In this document: positions 44,658-56,942 of the stretch, in pieces
Numbering within the stretch: the stretch's first letter is position 1
Layout of the letters: each line of letters starts with the position of its first letter
NCBI RefSeq assembly: GCF_003054445.1
Contig: NC_042510.1
Span: forward strand, 434,001-498,000
From: Pichia kudriavzevii
Taxonomy: Eukaryota; Ascomycota; Pichiomycetes; Pichiales; Pichiaceae
DNA: 64,000 nt
Reading direction: 5' to 3'
The notes under the pieces: generated by a model
What the model was told of the DNA's origin: nothing
Database searches by the model: none
Seen by the model: the letters and a program-made list of their open reading frames with translations, nothing else
Translations under genes and position numbers: made by a program

Positions 44658-44974
44658 GCTTCACTTCTCTTATAATGTAGTGTCACCTTGGCGTTATACC
44701 CCCGTCATTCCACTCTAAAGTACGGGGAAGAGCCAACCAGCAAATACATATGACAGAAACTGGCGAGAGGAACACTAGTAGCCAAGGTGCACCTTAACGC
44801 ACTTTCCAATTTTTCATCTCAAAGTTGCACGTTCCTCAGTCACTTCTCTACACCGACAGACTAAAACTTTAAGTGACACAAAGGGTTGCCTTGCATGCAT
44901 TACCATTCCAAGGCCACTCTCTCCATTCACCACTACCCAGCCGTGTGGCATCTCGTCTCCTCTTTGTCGCATAT
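44658..44974. promoter_or_regulatory. Divergent promoter ELC1 / VPS16
   Basis: 317 bases between two divergent starts. An open frame continues upstream of the VPS16 ATG but lacks another ATG. No recognised site. Confidence 0.4.
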
Positions 44975-47455
44975 ATGTCTCTACACCCATCCCTGAGTTG
45001 GGAGTTGATTGACACCGTCTTTTATCGTTCAAGGCCTTGCTATGAGTCCCTCAACTGGCCCTTTGACAATTTCAATTTGAAAGATTATATGGTATCCATA
45101 GGCCCATTTGCCTCAATCTATGCGCTATACCCAAAATCGGCAGTCGTCAATCTCCAATTGACGGACGTCAATGATTGCATAACGGTTTTAAATGGTTCCG
45201 GTATGGAGATTTTCCGTATTAATTGGAACTTCACATTGAATCAAATAGTTAAGGTGGGTTTTACCAGAGACTCCAAACTTATAATGGTGCTCAAAACCGG
45301 CATTTGTAGGCTATACTACAACTATCAGGGCGATTTCAACGAATACGATCTAAAATTGGGTACCATCAAAGATGCTAGATTTTCTCTAAATGGAGACTTT
45401 GCTGTTCAAACTCATTCAAACAAATTTGCATATATTCCAAATATTCAGGATCCATCACCCGTCATCTTTCAGCAGTTAGAAACCGAAGATGTGGAACCCT
45501 ACCATATAACCACTTGGACGTTCACCGCCTCCAAAGGCCCCTCAGAAACGGCAGCAACCCATGGAGAGTTTCAAGATTCAGTCAGGTTCTTCATCTTCAC
45601 AACCACCGGCATCTCAATACTAACCTCCACATCGACTGAACCTATATTGCTGAACCATGCGTTTTTACAGTCTGTACACCTGGTCTCAATCTCGCCGAAC
45701 CAGAACTTTACTGCACTTTATGCTGCAAACAGCATTTACATTCTAGATGGTGAATTCAACGATTTGTTAATACAGCATGAAAATGTATCCAATGTATCGG
45801 ATCTTCGATGGTGTTCTAATGATGTTGTCGTCTATACATGTAACAATAGCCTGAATGTTCTTGGTCCAACATTAGAAACACTCAAGTTCTATACTTCAGG
45901 TACTCCTTATTTGCATGCCGAAATCGATGGTTTGTATTATTTGACTAATGACGGATTGAATTTTTTCTCTAGGGTCCCAAACATAACGGAAGAGACTTTT
46001 AAAATTGGATCTTCGTCTCCTTCTTCAGTGCTACTTGATTCTATTGAATACCTTGATAGGCGTTCTCCAAAGGCCAACGATTTACTCGAAGTTATCATGG
46101 ATGATTTGGTTTTAGCAGTTGATGGCTGTATACGTGCAGCAAGCGAGGAGTTTGATGTCTACTGGCAGAAAAACCTTCTACGTGCGGCTGCTTTCGGTAA
46201 AGTCAATTTGGATTTGTATGATTCCACTGAATTTGTTCAAACCTGTAATTACTTGAGAATATTGAATATAATCAGAGCCCCTGATAAAGGCATATTTATG
46301 ACTTATAATCAATTGCAAGAATTCGGTATCGAAAAATTGATTGATGTCTTATTATTACGTCAACTACACTATTTATGTCTGAAGATCTGCGATTTCCTGG
46401 ATTTACCAAATTTCAAAATCATGACCGATTGGGCATCCTGTAAATTGAAATACTCAACAAACAGTTCAGATCATGAATTGCTTTCCCTTATAGTGACGAA
46501 ATTGGAAAAAGAAAAGATAGACTGGACAAGTTTATCTTATGTTGCTCATAATGAAGGTAGAACCACATTAGCTAAAAATTTCTTAACTTATGAACCTTCA
46601 ACCTCGAAAAAAGTCCGCTTTTTATTGGATGTTGGAGATGGCAATTATGATGAGCTAGAATACGCCTTGACTATATCGGATGAAGATTCCGATGCTGATT
46701 CAATACTGCTAATACTGCTCCAATTACATGGAACATTGACAAATGTTGAATTTTTCAAAATCATAAATGATAAACCTTCGGCCATAGGAGTACTGAAAAG
46801 CTACTTCTATCAATTTGACGATACAATGCTAGAAAATTTTATGTTTCAAGACGATGATATAATTGGACAGATCCTTCTAGAGAATAACATGGCTAAGAAA
46901 ACCGTTTTAATGAATAGATCCAAATATACCCAATTCCTACAGTCACCCACCAATAATTTCAATAAGGTAGAACAAGTGCAACTTGATCTGAGGAATACCT
47001 TTGCTAATATAGTTGCAGGAGAACCTATCATTAAAACCCTAGAGAAGATAATAGTTGTTGACTTAAAGAAAGCCCAAAACGTGGCTAGCAAACTGAATGT
47101 CACGTCAAGACAATTTGCCATGTGTGTTTTACAGACTCTTGCGCCAATAGCCGCAAAACATCCCGAGCTCTATGACTTTGCTAATTCAAAACATGGCAAA
47201 GTCCTCAAGTTTGAAACATACTTCCGGGAGCTGCTCAAAAGGGGAGAGAAAAGACAGGCCGGTTTGTATTTGAAATCATGCAAGGATATGGCGTCTAGAG
47301 AGAAAATAAAGGCATATGTACAATGCGGAATGTGGAAAGAAGCTGTCCAAGAAGCTGCGTACAGGAAAGATACGGATATTCTAACACAAATGAGAGATTC
47401 GAGAACTGGTTGGGAATCTAAACTTGCATCTGAAGAGTTACAAAGACTGGCCTAA
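44975..47455 (+). CDS. VPS16: HOPS/CORVET core subunit Vps16
   Basis: Core subunit of the HOPS and CORVET tethering complexes, binding the SM protein Vps33, needed for vacuole and endosome fusion. I start at the ATG at 44975 (MSLHPSLSWELIDTVFYRSRP; 826 residues against 798); yeast Vps16 begins FDWERLKDVFYRSR. The N-terminal half is a beta-propeller region: HAEIDGLYYLTNDGLNFFSRVPN and FKIGSSSPSSVLLDSIEYLDRRSPKANDLLE match the yeast AEVDGLKVI and FRIGSTEPGAMLVDSF. The C-terminal half is an alpha-solenoid. The conserved QKNLLRAAAFGK and VNxCNYLRILN blocks also match. The stop codon overlaps the stop of the convergent DML1. Confidence 0.92.
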   Translation: MSLHPSLSWELIDTVFYRSRPCYESLNWPFDNFNLKDYMVSIGPFASIYALYPKSAVVNLQLTDVNDCITVLNGSGMEIFRINWNFTLNQIVKVGFTRDSKLIMVLKTGICRLYYNYQGDFNEYDLKLGTIKDARFSLNGDFAVQTHSNKFAYIPNIQDPSPVIFQQLETEDVEPYHITTWTFTASKGPSETAATHGEFQDSVRFFIFTTTGISILTSTSTEPILLNHAFLQSVHLVSISPNQNFTALYAANSIYILDGEFNDLLIQHENVSNVSDLRWCSNDVVVYTCNNSLNVLGPTLETLKFYTSGTPYLHAEIDGLYYLTNDGLNFFSRVPNITEETFKIGSSSPSSVLLDSIEYLDRRSPKANDLLEVIMDDLVLAVDGCIRAASEEFDVYWQKNLLRAAAFGKVNLDLYDSTEFVQTCNYLRILNIIRAPDKGIFMTYNQLQEFGIEKLIDVLLLRQLHYLCLKICDFLDLPNFKIMTDWASCKLKYSTNSSDHELLSLIVTKLEKEKIDWTSLSYVAHNEGRTTLAKNFLTYEPSTSKKVRFLLDVGDGNYDELEYALTISDEDSDADSILLILLQLHGTLTNVEFFKIINDKPSAIGVLKSYFYQFDDTMLENFMFQDDDIIGQILLENNMAKKTVLMNRSKYTQFLQSPTNNFNKVEQVQLDLRNTFANIVAGEPIIKTLEKIIVVDLKKAQNVASKLNVTSRQFAMCVLQTLAPIAAKHPELYDFANSKHGKVLKFETYFRELLKRGEKRQAGLYLKSCKDMASREKIKAYVQCGMWKEAVQEAAYRKDTDILTQMRDSRTGWESKLASEELQRLA

Positions 47456-48876
47456 TATACATCATCCTCATCTTCCCCATCGGTGTATTCAAACCCATGA
47501 GTGTATGACTCCACAAGATTTTCCAAGTCGTTCTTCAGTTCCTCTCTCACGTCTGATCGACAATATTTTGAGACAAAATCGTGCATAGTTTTAAAATCTC
47601 CCCTCAATGAACTAGTTACCCCTAGTGAGCACGCAGGTATATCGGCATTTTGGAAAAATGATGGCATCGAGTCGGTATATTTGATATCATGCCTTGATTT
47701 ATAGGTCTGTAAGTACAAACGTGGAGTGCTCTTTGCAACTAAAGCATCAAAATCCTCAAAACCTTTAATATCCTCGATACAAGATTGAGATGTTACCACA
47801 CTTTTGGCAAATGTGTATGCGTCCTCATCTGGCTTATTTGTAAACAATCCACCACCCAAATGTAGCACTTCATCATTCCATAACGTTCGAACATCATTGA
47901 TAAACTTTTGTTGTCCTCCATCAGTAAGCTTGTATAACACTTCACCTATATCTACATCTTTAATGTTGTTGAAAAAGTCAAAAGGAATAGATAAAACAGA
48001 AGTTTTCGCCCAAGGGTTTACTATTGGTAAAGTACTTGGAAAATCCAAATTTAAAGAGGCTATACCACCAACGTCCAAGTTCCCCAAGTCCGTGAGCTTT
48101 TGAATTCTATCCAGCTTTCCAGTTATAGTCATTTCTCTCACGTATTTATAATCCCTTTGTAGTGACCACAGCATCACTTTGGAACCTTTGCCCCCGAGTT
48201 GATCATCGATTAAATGCTTTAAAGATTCAAAGCATACACCAGACCAGGCTGAATCTAATTCAACAACCGCATTTACTGCATTCACATTATTTGACTCTTC
48301 AAACATCTTTCTGACTTGATCATCAATTGAATCGTGGAACGCTTCAATGTCCTGAAACGTATCCACACCCAGCTGGTGACCATCAAACTTTTGACTGTGA
48401 GTATTTTTGTCGACCCCCTTACTGGTCTCCGGATCATAGACATAAGATGGATGCTTAATCACACACGTGGGTTTATAGGTGACCTTAGCAAAATCGCTCC
48501 AAAACTGCGTACGTTCGTTGTCTAATCCAACAGTTGGTTTCCCCTTATTCAGGTTATTCTGATAATGATTAAGGTCTAACGTGGGAGTTGTTTGGATAGT
48601 CTGAACGTCTTTCATATCAATCGAATTCATCGGATTCTCTTGAAAATATATAAATGGATCTAACGCACCTGTTCCATTCGAATAGTCGAATAGAATAGAC
48701 CTAGGATAGAGGTTGGATATGAATTTTGATCCCTTAGTGGCTTTAGGTAGAATATGTGCTAAATTTGTTATACTATCAGGGTTTTCATGAAACCTATCAT
48801 CCTGCAAATTGTTGAAATGTGTGACCAGCTGATTTGCAATTTGAGAGTAAGATAAAGTTATTGTCTCCTTCATCAT
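47452..48876 (-). CDS. DML1: Misato/Dml1 tubulin-like mitochondrial inheritance protein
   Basis: Tubulin/FtsZ-like protein required for mitochondrial inheritance and morphology. 474 residues (yeast 475). The N-terminus MMKETITLSYSQIANQLVTHFNNLQD matches Dml1 ([24 protein letters not shown]), with RSILFDYSNGTGALDP next. The central misato domain has FWSDFAKVTYKPTCVIKHP, GVDTFQDIE and VELDSAWSGVCFESLKHLIDDQLGGKG, a tubulin-like nucleotide-region motif. The C-terminus is acidic (YTDGEDEDDVY), reminiscent of tubulin tails. It overlaps VPS16 tail-to-tail: its TAG is complementary to bases 47452-47454 and VPS16's TAA is 47453-47455. The start is at 48876-48874, with a second ATG immediately after. 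Confidence 0.92.
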   Translation of the reverse strand: MMKETITLSYSQIANQLVTHFNNLQDDRFHENPDSITNLAHILPKATKGSKFISNLYPRSILFDYSNGTGALDPFIYFQENPMNSIDMKDVQTIQTTPTLDLNHYQNNLNKGKPTVGLDNERTQFWSDFAKVTYKPTCVIKHPSYVYDPETSKGVDKNTHSQKFDGHQLGVDTFQDIEAFHDSIDDQVRKMFEESNNVNAVNAVVELDSAWSGVCFESLKHLIDDQLGGKGSKVMLWSLQRDYKYVREMTITGKLDRIQKLTDLGNLDVGGIASLNLDFPSTLPIVNPWAKTSVLSIPFDFFNNIKDVDIGEVLYKLTDGGQQKFINDVRTLWNDEVLHLGGGLFTNKPDEDAYTFAKSVVTSQSCIEDIKGFEDFDALVAKSTPRLYLQTYKSRHDIKYTDSMPSFFQNADIPACSLGVTSSLRGDFKTMHDFVSKYCRSDVREELKNDLENLVESYTHGFEYTDGEDEDDVY

Positions 48877-49190
48877 TATCTCTCCGTTTCAGTGATGGAT
48901 TGGCCTATCTAATTTCCAACTAGATTTTGGACTTTGCCGGATTGGGAAACTCCTCTTCACATTATTTCATGGCGTATTTCAGCTGAGGATATTTCAAAAT
49001 GAAAAATTTCAGGCTGTGCAGATAATTTCACTTTTTTTTTTCTACTCAGCTAAGAAATTGGACTCTCCTTCCTAAAATTTTTCTTAATACAAAATATTCT
49101 TTAGTAACAAACTTTAGGCAATATATAGCCTGCTCCCTGGGTGAACTGCACTACTTCATTGATAAAAGTTGACTGTATATATTACACAGT
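48877..49190. promoter_or_regulatory. Divergent promoter DML1 / RRP14
   Basis: 314 bases. AAAATTTT (RRPE core) lies at 49074-49081, 110 bp upstream of the RRP14 ATG, preceded by a T9-10 run. No gene. Confidence 0.45.
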
Positions 49191-50570
49191 ATGGGCAATT
49201 CTCTAGAAGAACGTCTACAGGAGCATTCTAATGCCTTTGATGGATTATTATCTCTCATTCCAGCCAAATATTACTACGATGAAGAAACGTCTAACCAATG
49301 GCAGCAGAAGCGGAAATCGAAGGAGGAACGTCAAGAAAATAAGAGACAGAAGTTAAATCCAGAGAATAACAAAAACGTCACTGCTAAGGACGTATTAACA
49401 GAGGCCGAAAAAACTGCCAAACCTGTTGTTTTACCCGGCGAAAAATTCAAAAAGCATCAAGAGATGATGAAACGGCAAAAAGAAGTACATGAAGCTGACA
49501 GTGGCGATGATGTAGTAGCGCCCGGTAGTGAAGAGCTAGAAAATAGTAGTGACGAAGAGGAAAATGCTGATAAGGGAGACGGTGATGAAGCTATCATTCA
49601 AGATTCTGTAACAATTGTCTTTGATGATAATGGAGAAGAATCTGTGAATGGAGAGTTCAAAAAGGCACAAATCCAAGAAAAACAGAAGAAGCAAAAGGGA
49701 AAACCCGAGCTAAGTCAAGAAGAAAGAGAAGCGAGAGAGAGGAAACATAAGGAACTAAAGGCTAAACTTCAGGCAAAAATTCAAAGCATGAGAGAAAAGA
49801 GAAAAGCGCCTGGTACTAAAGTTGCAGGTGCTGCCACCTCAAGACAGCAGATTTTGGAAGAGAGACGCAGAAAGGCAGAGTTGAAGAAAGATTTGAAAAA
49901 GAAGGGAATTGAGGAAGATGATGATGAAAGCAGTAGTGATGATGATGATGAAGAGGAGGAGGAAAGCGATGCTAACCAGGAAAAACCGGGATCAAATGTT
50001 ATGTTTGGAAATATTGAATTTATGGACGGTGAAAGAGTGTCGAGTGATTTGACCTCTACAAGAAAAATTGGTAAAAAGAAAGGGCCAGCTAATAAGGATA
50101 TTAAAGGGCATCTGAAGATTCTTGAAAGAGAAAAGGAAAAGGTCAAAGATATGGATGCAGATGCCAGAAAGAAATTGGAAGATAAGCAAAAGTGGCAAAA
50201 GGCTCTAGCAAGTGTGCAGGGTGTTAAAGTTAAAGATGATGAGAGACTATTGAAGAAAGCATTGAAGAGAAAAGAAGCCGTCAAGAGAAAGAGTGAACGT
50301 GAATGGAAAGATCGTATACAAATTGTTGCAGATGAAAAGAAAATGAAAGCTGACAGAAGAGAAGAAAACTTGCGTATTAGAAAGGAGAACAGGGGCAAAG
50401 ATCGTAAGCATCAAGTCAAGCAATTACCTAGTTATAAACGTAACCGTGGATCCAAAAAGCTTGCTGGCAGCGGTGCTAAACGTGCTGGATTTGAGGGAGG
50501 TATCCGTAGTAAGGGCAAAGGAAGTACAGGCGGTAAAAGTCCGGGTAAAGGCAGAGGTGGCAAAAAATAG
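49191..50570 (+). CDS. RRP14: Rrp14/SURF6 ribosome biogenesis protein
   Basis: Nucleolar SURF6-family protein working in 60S and 40S subunit assembly. 459 residues (yeast 434). The N-terminus SLEERLQEHSNAFDGLLSLIPAKYYYDEET matches the Rrp14 N-terminal domain. It is followed by Lys/Glu-rich segments and acidic runs (SSDEEENADKGDGDE, EEDDDESSSDDDDEEEEES). The SURF6 domain follows at about 260-420 (NIEFMDGERVSSDLT, KLEDKQKWQKALASVQGVKVKDDERLLKKALKRKEAVKRKSEREWKDR). The C-terminus is Gly/Lys/Arg-rich (GSKKLAGSGAKRAGFEGG, GKGRGGKK). The start is the ATG at 49191. Confidence 0.94.
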   Translation: MGNSLEERLQEHSNAFDGLLSLIPAKYYYDEETSNQWQQKRKSKEERQENKRQKLNPENNKNVTAKDVLTEAEKTAKPVVLPGEKFKKHQEMMKRQKEVHEADSGDDVVAPGSEELENSSDEEENADKGDGDEAIIQDSVTIVFDDNGEESVNGEFKKAQIQEKQKKQKGKPELSQEEREARERKHKELKAKLQAKIQSMREKRKAPGTKVAGAATSRQQILEERRRKAELKKDLKKKGIEEDDDESSSDDDDEEEEESDANQEKPGSNVMFGNIEFMDGERVSSDLTSTRKIGKKKGPANKDIKGHLKILEREKEKVKDMDADARKKLEDKQKWQKALASVQGVKVKDDERLLKKALKRKEAVKRKSEREWKDRIQIVADEKKMKADRREENLRIRKENRGKDRKHQVKQLPSYKRNRGSKKLAGSGAKRAGFEGGIRSKGKGSTGGKSPGKGRGGKK

Positions 50571-50826
50571 TACGGTATGGTGTAATATAAACAATATAAT
50601 ACTTGTAAAGAGTGCATTAACTGTGTTGTATATTTAGTAATAATCAGCATCAAAGGTAAACACCGATTTTTATAAAAAGGGGGCGCAATTCGTGAAAATG
50701 ATGACAATTTTCCATAAACTTCTCTGTTTTTGTCCCCTTTTCGTTCCATTGGCAAAATACCCAGTTTATTTCTTTTATTATCCAGAGGGCTTTTGTTACC
50801 GAACTAGACACCATCGAACGCTTACT

Positions 50827-53185
<2,359 letters not shown>

Positions 53186-53326
53186 TTAAACTTTTTCTAA
53201 TGGTGTTTGTTCCCTTTTCTGTTTTATGCAATAGCTTTAATTTGCAATATTTTAATTTCCGATTATTGGGTATATGTATCAATATAGAACTACCAGACCT
53301 TCTACCTATTCTATACCTTATATGTG

Positions 53327-53367
<41 letters not shown>

Positions 53368-53596
53368 GTCATACTCGGTTTCTAGGACTTAAGCACAAGC
53401 TATGCGCCTCATTACCGAACGGCGCGCCATTACTTTGTGAGGCAATGTCACATACCAAAGGGATTGTCAATTGTGTGTTCAAGCAAAACAGAGGTACAAA
53501 TTTTCTTGTCTTGCATGTCGTTAGCATCTTCCATGCATCTGTTTCTTTTTCCTTAAAGTTTCTATTTAGGATTTAGCTGGGAAGGTTTTTTGTTTT
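53186..53596. other. GFA1 3' flank and aminopeptidase promoter
   Basis: 411 bases. An (AT)n microsatellite lies at 53332-53364. The following 100 bases contain a small GC-rich element (GAACGGCGCGCC near 53417). No gene or tRNA. Confidence 0.45.
53332..53364. repeat. (AT)n microsatellite
   Basis: About 16 TA dinucleotides in the GFA1 3' flank. Confidence 0.9.
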
Positions 53597-56230
53597 ATGT
53601 TTCCATTCCTTTACAAGTCATTTTCTTCTGGATTGAGAAACAGAATAAACCTAAGAGCCATGTGTAATACCGTAACCAAGAGAGGTTTCCCTGATACTTC
53701 ATTGCATGAGCAACTTCCTAGGAATGTCTTGCCTACAAATTACGATGTGAAGTGCTATAACATTGACCAAGTAAAAAACGTCTTCAAGGGCAGAGCAATC
53801 ATTGATTTGGATGTCTTGGAGAAAACAAAATCAATTACCTTAAACCAAAAGTTTCTAAACTTTGACAAAGTTGTGGTTAAAGGCAGAGATGCATCACAAG
53901 AAGTCTCTGAAATCACCAAGAATGATGAAAAGGAAACAGTTGAGTTTAAACTCAAGAATGAAATTGAGCCCTCTGAAAAGTGTATCCAATTAGTCATTGA
54001 CTTCAATGGTTTGATTCGTACTGATATGGCGGGATTTTACACTTCCAACTACAAGAATGACAAGGGTGAAACCAAATATATTTTAACCACTCAGTTTGAA
54101 TCTACCGATGCACGATCAGCTTTCCCTTGTTATGACGAACCTAATTGTAAGGCGACATTTAGAATTTCAATTGAAGTTTCTAAAGAACTGACTGTTCTAT
54201 CAAATATGCCACTTGAAAAGGAAACCGAAACCGATTCCGAGAAAAAATTGTGTATTTTTGCAAAAACGCCAAAGATGTCAACATATTTAGTTGCTTGGGC
54301 AATAGGGCAATTCGAGTATGTTGAAAGCTCAACGGCTCGTGAGTACAACGGCGCAAGATTACCTATTAGAGTTTACACAATTCCTGGACAATCTGAAAAC
54401 GGCAGGTATGCTTTGGAAACGGCACAAAACGCAGTTGATTATCTCTCGACCGTCTTTGACATTGATTATCCGTTGCCAAAGCTAGATCTACTTGCAGTTC
54501 CACAATTTGGTGCCAATGCCATGGAAAACTGGGGGTTGGTCACATTCCGTGCTACTGCCTTATTGTTCGATCCAGTTAAATCAAGTATTGAGTATAAGGT
54601 CAAGGTTTCTTATGTTGTTTCACATGAGGTTGCACATTCCTGGTTCGGTAACTACTGTACCATGAACTGGTGGTCTGACTTATGGTTAAACGAGTCGTTT
54701 GCAACTTATATAGCTTGGTTATGTGTCGACCATAAACATCCTGAGTGGGAAGTTTTCAATTCTTTTGTTTCTTCATCCATGCAATCTGCTTTAGATTTGG
54801 ATTCTTTGAAGAATTCACATCCAGTTGAAGTCCAAGTCTATCATGCAAACGAAATTGATGAGATTTTTGATGCTATCTCTTATTTGAAAGGTGGATCAGT
54901 CATTAGAATGGTTGCCGAATCTATTGGTATTGAATTGTTTTTAAAGGGTGTGTCCAATTATTTGAAGAAATATCCCTTTGGTAATGCAAAATCAGACGAT
55001 TTATGGGATGCCATTAGTGAAGTCTCCAATCAGAATATTACTGAGCTAGTTGAACCATGGATTAGAGCAATTGGGTTCCCATCATTGCATGTTTCTAAGG
55101 AGGGAGACAAGATTAAGATTGAGCAAAAGAGATTCTTAACTGAAGGTATAACAGAGGAAGATGATCAAATTACATGGTGGATCCCTAATGTCGAAGGCAT
55201 GAATACCAAAGAGGTCAAAATTGATGATGATGATTTCTTAAAACTAAACAAGAACACAACCGGGTTTTATAGGGTCTTTTACAGTGAAGAACTATTTGAT
55301 AACATTGTGAAGAACTTGGATAAACTTACAGCGAAGGATAAAATTGGTTTGGTTGCAGACACTGGTGCTGGTGCCAGAGCAGGACTGGTTGCAACATCTC
55401 AGTTTTTGGAACTGATTAGTCAATTAAAGAATGAAAATGACGTTGCAGTTTGGTCTCAAATCATCGATAGATTGGGTGCACTAAGGAACTCCTTCTTCTC
55501 TGATGAAGAGATTTCTTCCAAGCTATTGAACTTTTCAAAAGATTTATACAAGTCGAAGTTTGAAGAGCTAATAAATACCAAAAATCTTGACTTCAACCAG
55601 CAAAGATTAGCATCTTTAATCTTTGAACAAGCGGGTATTTGTGGTCTTGATTCGGCCGTCCAGAAGGCGTCACAATTATTCAAGGCCAACGATATCAAGC
55701 CGCATTTCAAGCAGGCCATTTACAGAACACTATTAGCAAACGAGTCTACAGCCACTGAGGAGGTGTTCAATACAATCATAAAGGATGTTAAGGAACCAAA
55801 CACCATTGATTCACGTGAGGTCGCATTGAGGGCTTTAGGTTCGATCAAGAATTCAAAATCATTCCTATCTAACATTTTGGAGCTGTTCTTCGATGGAACC
55901 GTTCCTGAAATGGATTATCAGTTTTTAGCCACCCCATTAGCAGCGAATTTCTCAACAAAGGTTGAGTTTTGGAGCTATTTCAAAATGAACTACCCAAAGT
56001 TCAGAGGAGATGTCTCCATGTGGACGTTGGACCGTGTTATTAAGAACTTTCTACCAAAGCTTGTATCTGATGAGCTTGCTACTGATATTGAAAAGTTTTT
56101 CTCTGATAAAGATAACGCTGGTTACGAGAAGGGTCTAAAGCAAAGTCTCGATTCCATCCATAATGACTGTGCCTGGAGTAGAAGAGCAACGGAAGATGTT
56201 TCTCGGTGGTTTATCAAGCACGGCTACTGA
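53597..56230 (+). CDS. M1-family zinc aminopeptidase (Ape2/Aap1-like)
   Basis: Gluzincin aminopeptidase removing N-terminal residues from peptides. 877 residues. Zinc site HEVAHSWFGN (His343, Glu344, His347) with Glu366 in WLNESFATYIAW, spaced HEXXH-18-E. The exopeptidase motif is ANAMENWGLVTFR, and TDARSAFPCYDEPNCKATFRI is typical of the N-terminal domain. The ERAP1-type C-terminal domain runs to FIKHGY; yeast Ape2 ends YLKENGY. Residues 1-21 (MFPFLYKSFSSGLRNRINLRA) look like a weak mitochondrial or secretory leader, and Met22 (MCNTVTKRGFPD) is an alternative start for a cytosolic form. Ape2 in S. cerevisiae also has a cleaved N-terminal extension. I cannot tell Ape2 from Aap1, so no symbol is given. 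Confidence 0.93.
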   Translation: MFPFLYKSFSSGLRNRINLRAMCNTVTKRGFPDTSLHEQLPRNVLPTNYDVKCYNIDQVKNVFKGRAIIDLDVLEKTKSITLNQKFLNFDKVVVKGRDASQEVSEITKNDEKETVEFKLKNEIEPSEKCIQLVIDFNGLIRTDMAGFYTSNYKNDKGETKYILTTQFESTDARSAFPCYDEPNCKATFRISIEVSKELTVLSNMPLEKETETDSEKKLCIFAKTPKMSTYLVAWAIGQFEYVESSTAREYNGARLPIRVYTIPGQSENGRYALETAQNAVDYLSTVFDIDYPLPKLDLLAVPQFGANAMENWGLVTFRATALLFDPVKSSIEYKVKVSYVVSHEVAHSWFGNYCTMNWWSDLWLNESFATYIAWLCVDHKHPEWEVFNSFVSSSMQSALDLDSLKNSHPVEVQVYHANEIDEIFDAISYLKGGSVIRMVAESIGIELFLKGVSNYLKKYPFGNAKSDDLWDAISEVSNQNITELVEPWIRAIGFPSLHVSKEGDKIKIEQKRFLTEGITEEDDQITWWIPNVEGMNTKEVKIDDDDFLKLNKNTTGFYRVFYSEELFDNIVKNLDKLTAKDKIGLVADTGAGARAGLVATSQFLELISQLKNENDVAVWSQIIDRLGALRNSFFSDEEISSKLLNFSKDLYKSKFEELINTKNLDFNQQRLASLIFEQAGICGLDSAVQKASQLFKANDIKPHFKQAIYRTLLANESTATEEVFNTIIKDVKEPNTIDSREVALRALGSIKNSKSFLSNILELFFDGTVPEMDYQFLATPLAANFSTKVEFWSYFKMNYPKFRGDVSMWTLDRVIKNFLPKLVSDELATDIEKFFSDKDNAGYEKGLKQSLDSIHNDCAWSRRATEDVSRWFIKHGY

Positions 56231-56942
56231 TTGTATGAAGCGTGTCGGTTCTTTCTGTAGTATTTTTTTTATAGACGTCTTAAAACTCACCATAAAAAAC
56301 GAAATTGACCTTGATTGTCTATTATTCTTGCTATTTCTACAAGTAACGCGGAGTTAATTGTGTCAGCATCGAAGGAAAAAGTTCCTTCAGACAAATCAAG
56401 AGAAGAAAGTTCGGAGTTAAAGAGACGCTGCTAATCCGAACAGCCATTTCCCCCTTCCCCCTTCTCAAGTGAGGCATTTTACGCTTTCGGAATACTAACC
56501 GTTTGAGGACAGTTTGTGTCAACTTTGATTGGACCAGTAAATGCAACCCCCATTAACAGAGTATCGGCTCTTTGTCATCATAACAGGGGGGCAATCCACT
56601 ACTAAAAAAGCAGTCTCTGCACAAGTACATTTGCTATAGTATATGTCTGTGTCTTGGATCTCACCTAACTTGGCTGTGTAGAGGAAGGTGACAATGCATT
56701 AGGAAACCATCGTACAGATCCCATGTCTTGCCCAGGGCGGGTATCCGGTGACCAAATAGGAAATAAAAGTGGGTGAATATGAAAGAGGCGAAAAAAAAAA
56801 AAAAAATGGAAAAATTTCGAGACATGACGGCGGCTTAGCCGATTTAGAAGGCTTAGCTTCCGATTTTCGTTGCGAGGAGATTTTTTTTTTTTATTTTCTG
56901 ATATATAAGGGGTCTGCCCAGTTAAACCAGTATGGTGCCACA
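56231..56942. promoter_or_regulatory. Aminopeptidase 3' flank and pseudo-yapsin promoter
   Basis: 712 bases. Near the pseudo-yapsin there are two A/T homopolymers (A15 at about 56791, T12 at about 56880) and TATATAA at 56902-56908, only 35 bp before the first in-frame ATG. Such short spacing suggests transcription may begin near or past 56943. An out-of-frame ATG at 56932 opens a 22-codon reading frame ending at 57000. Confidence 0.5.
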
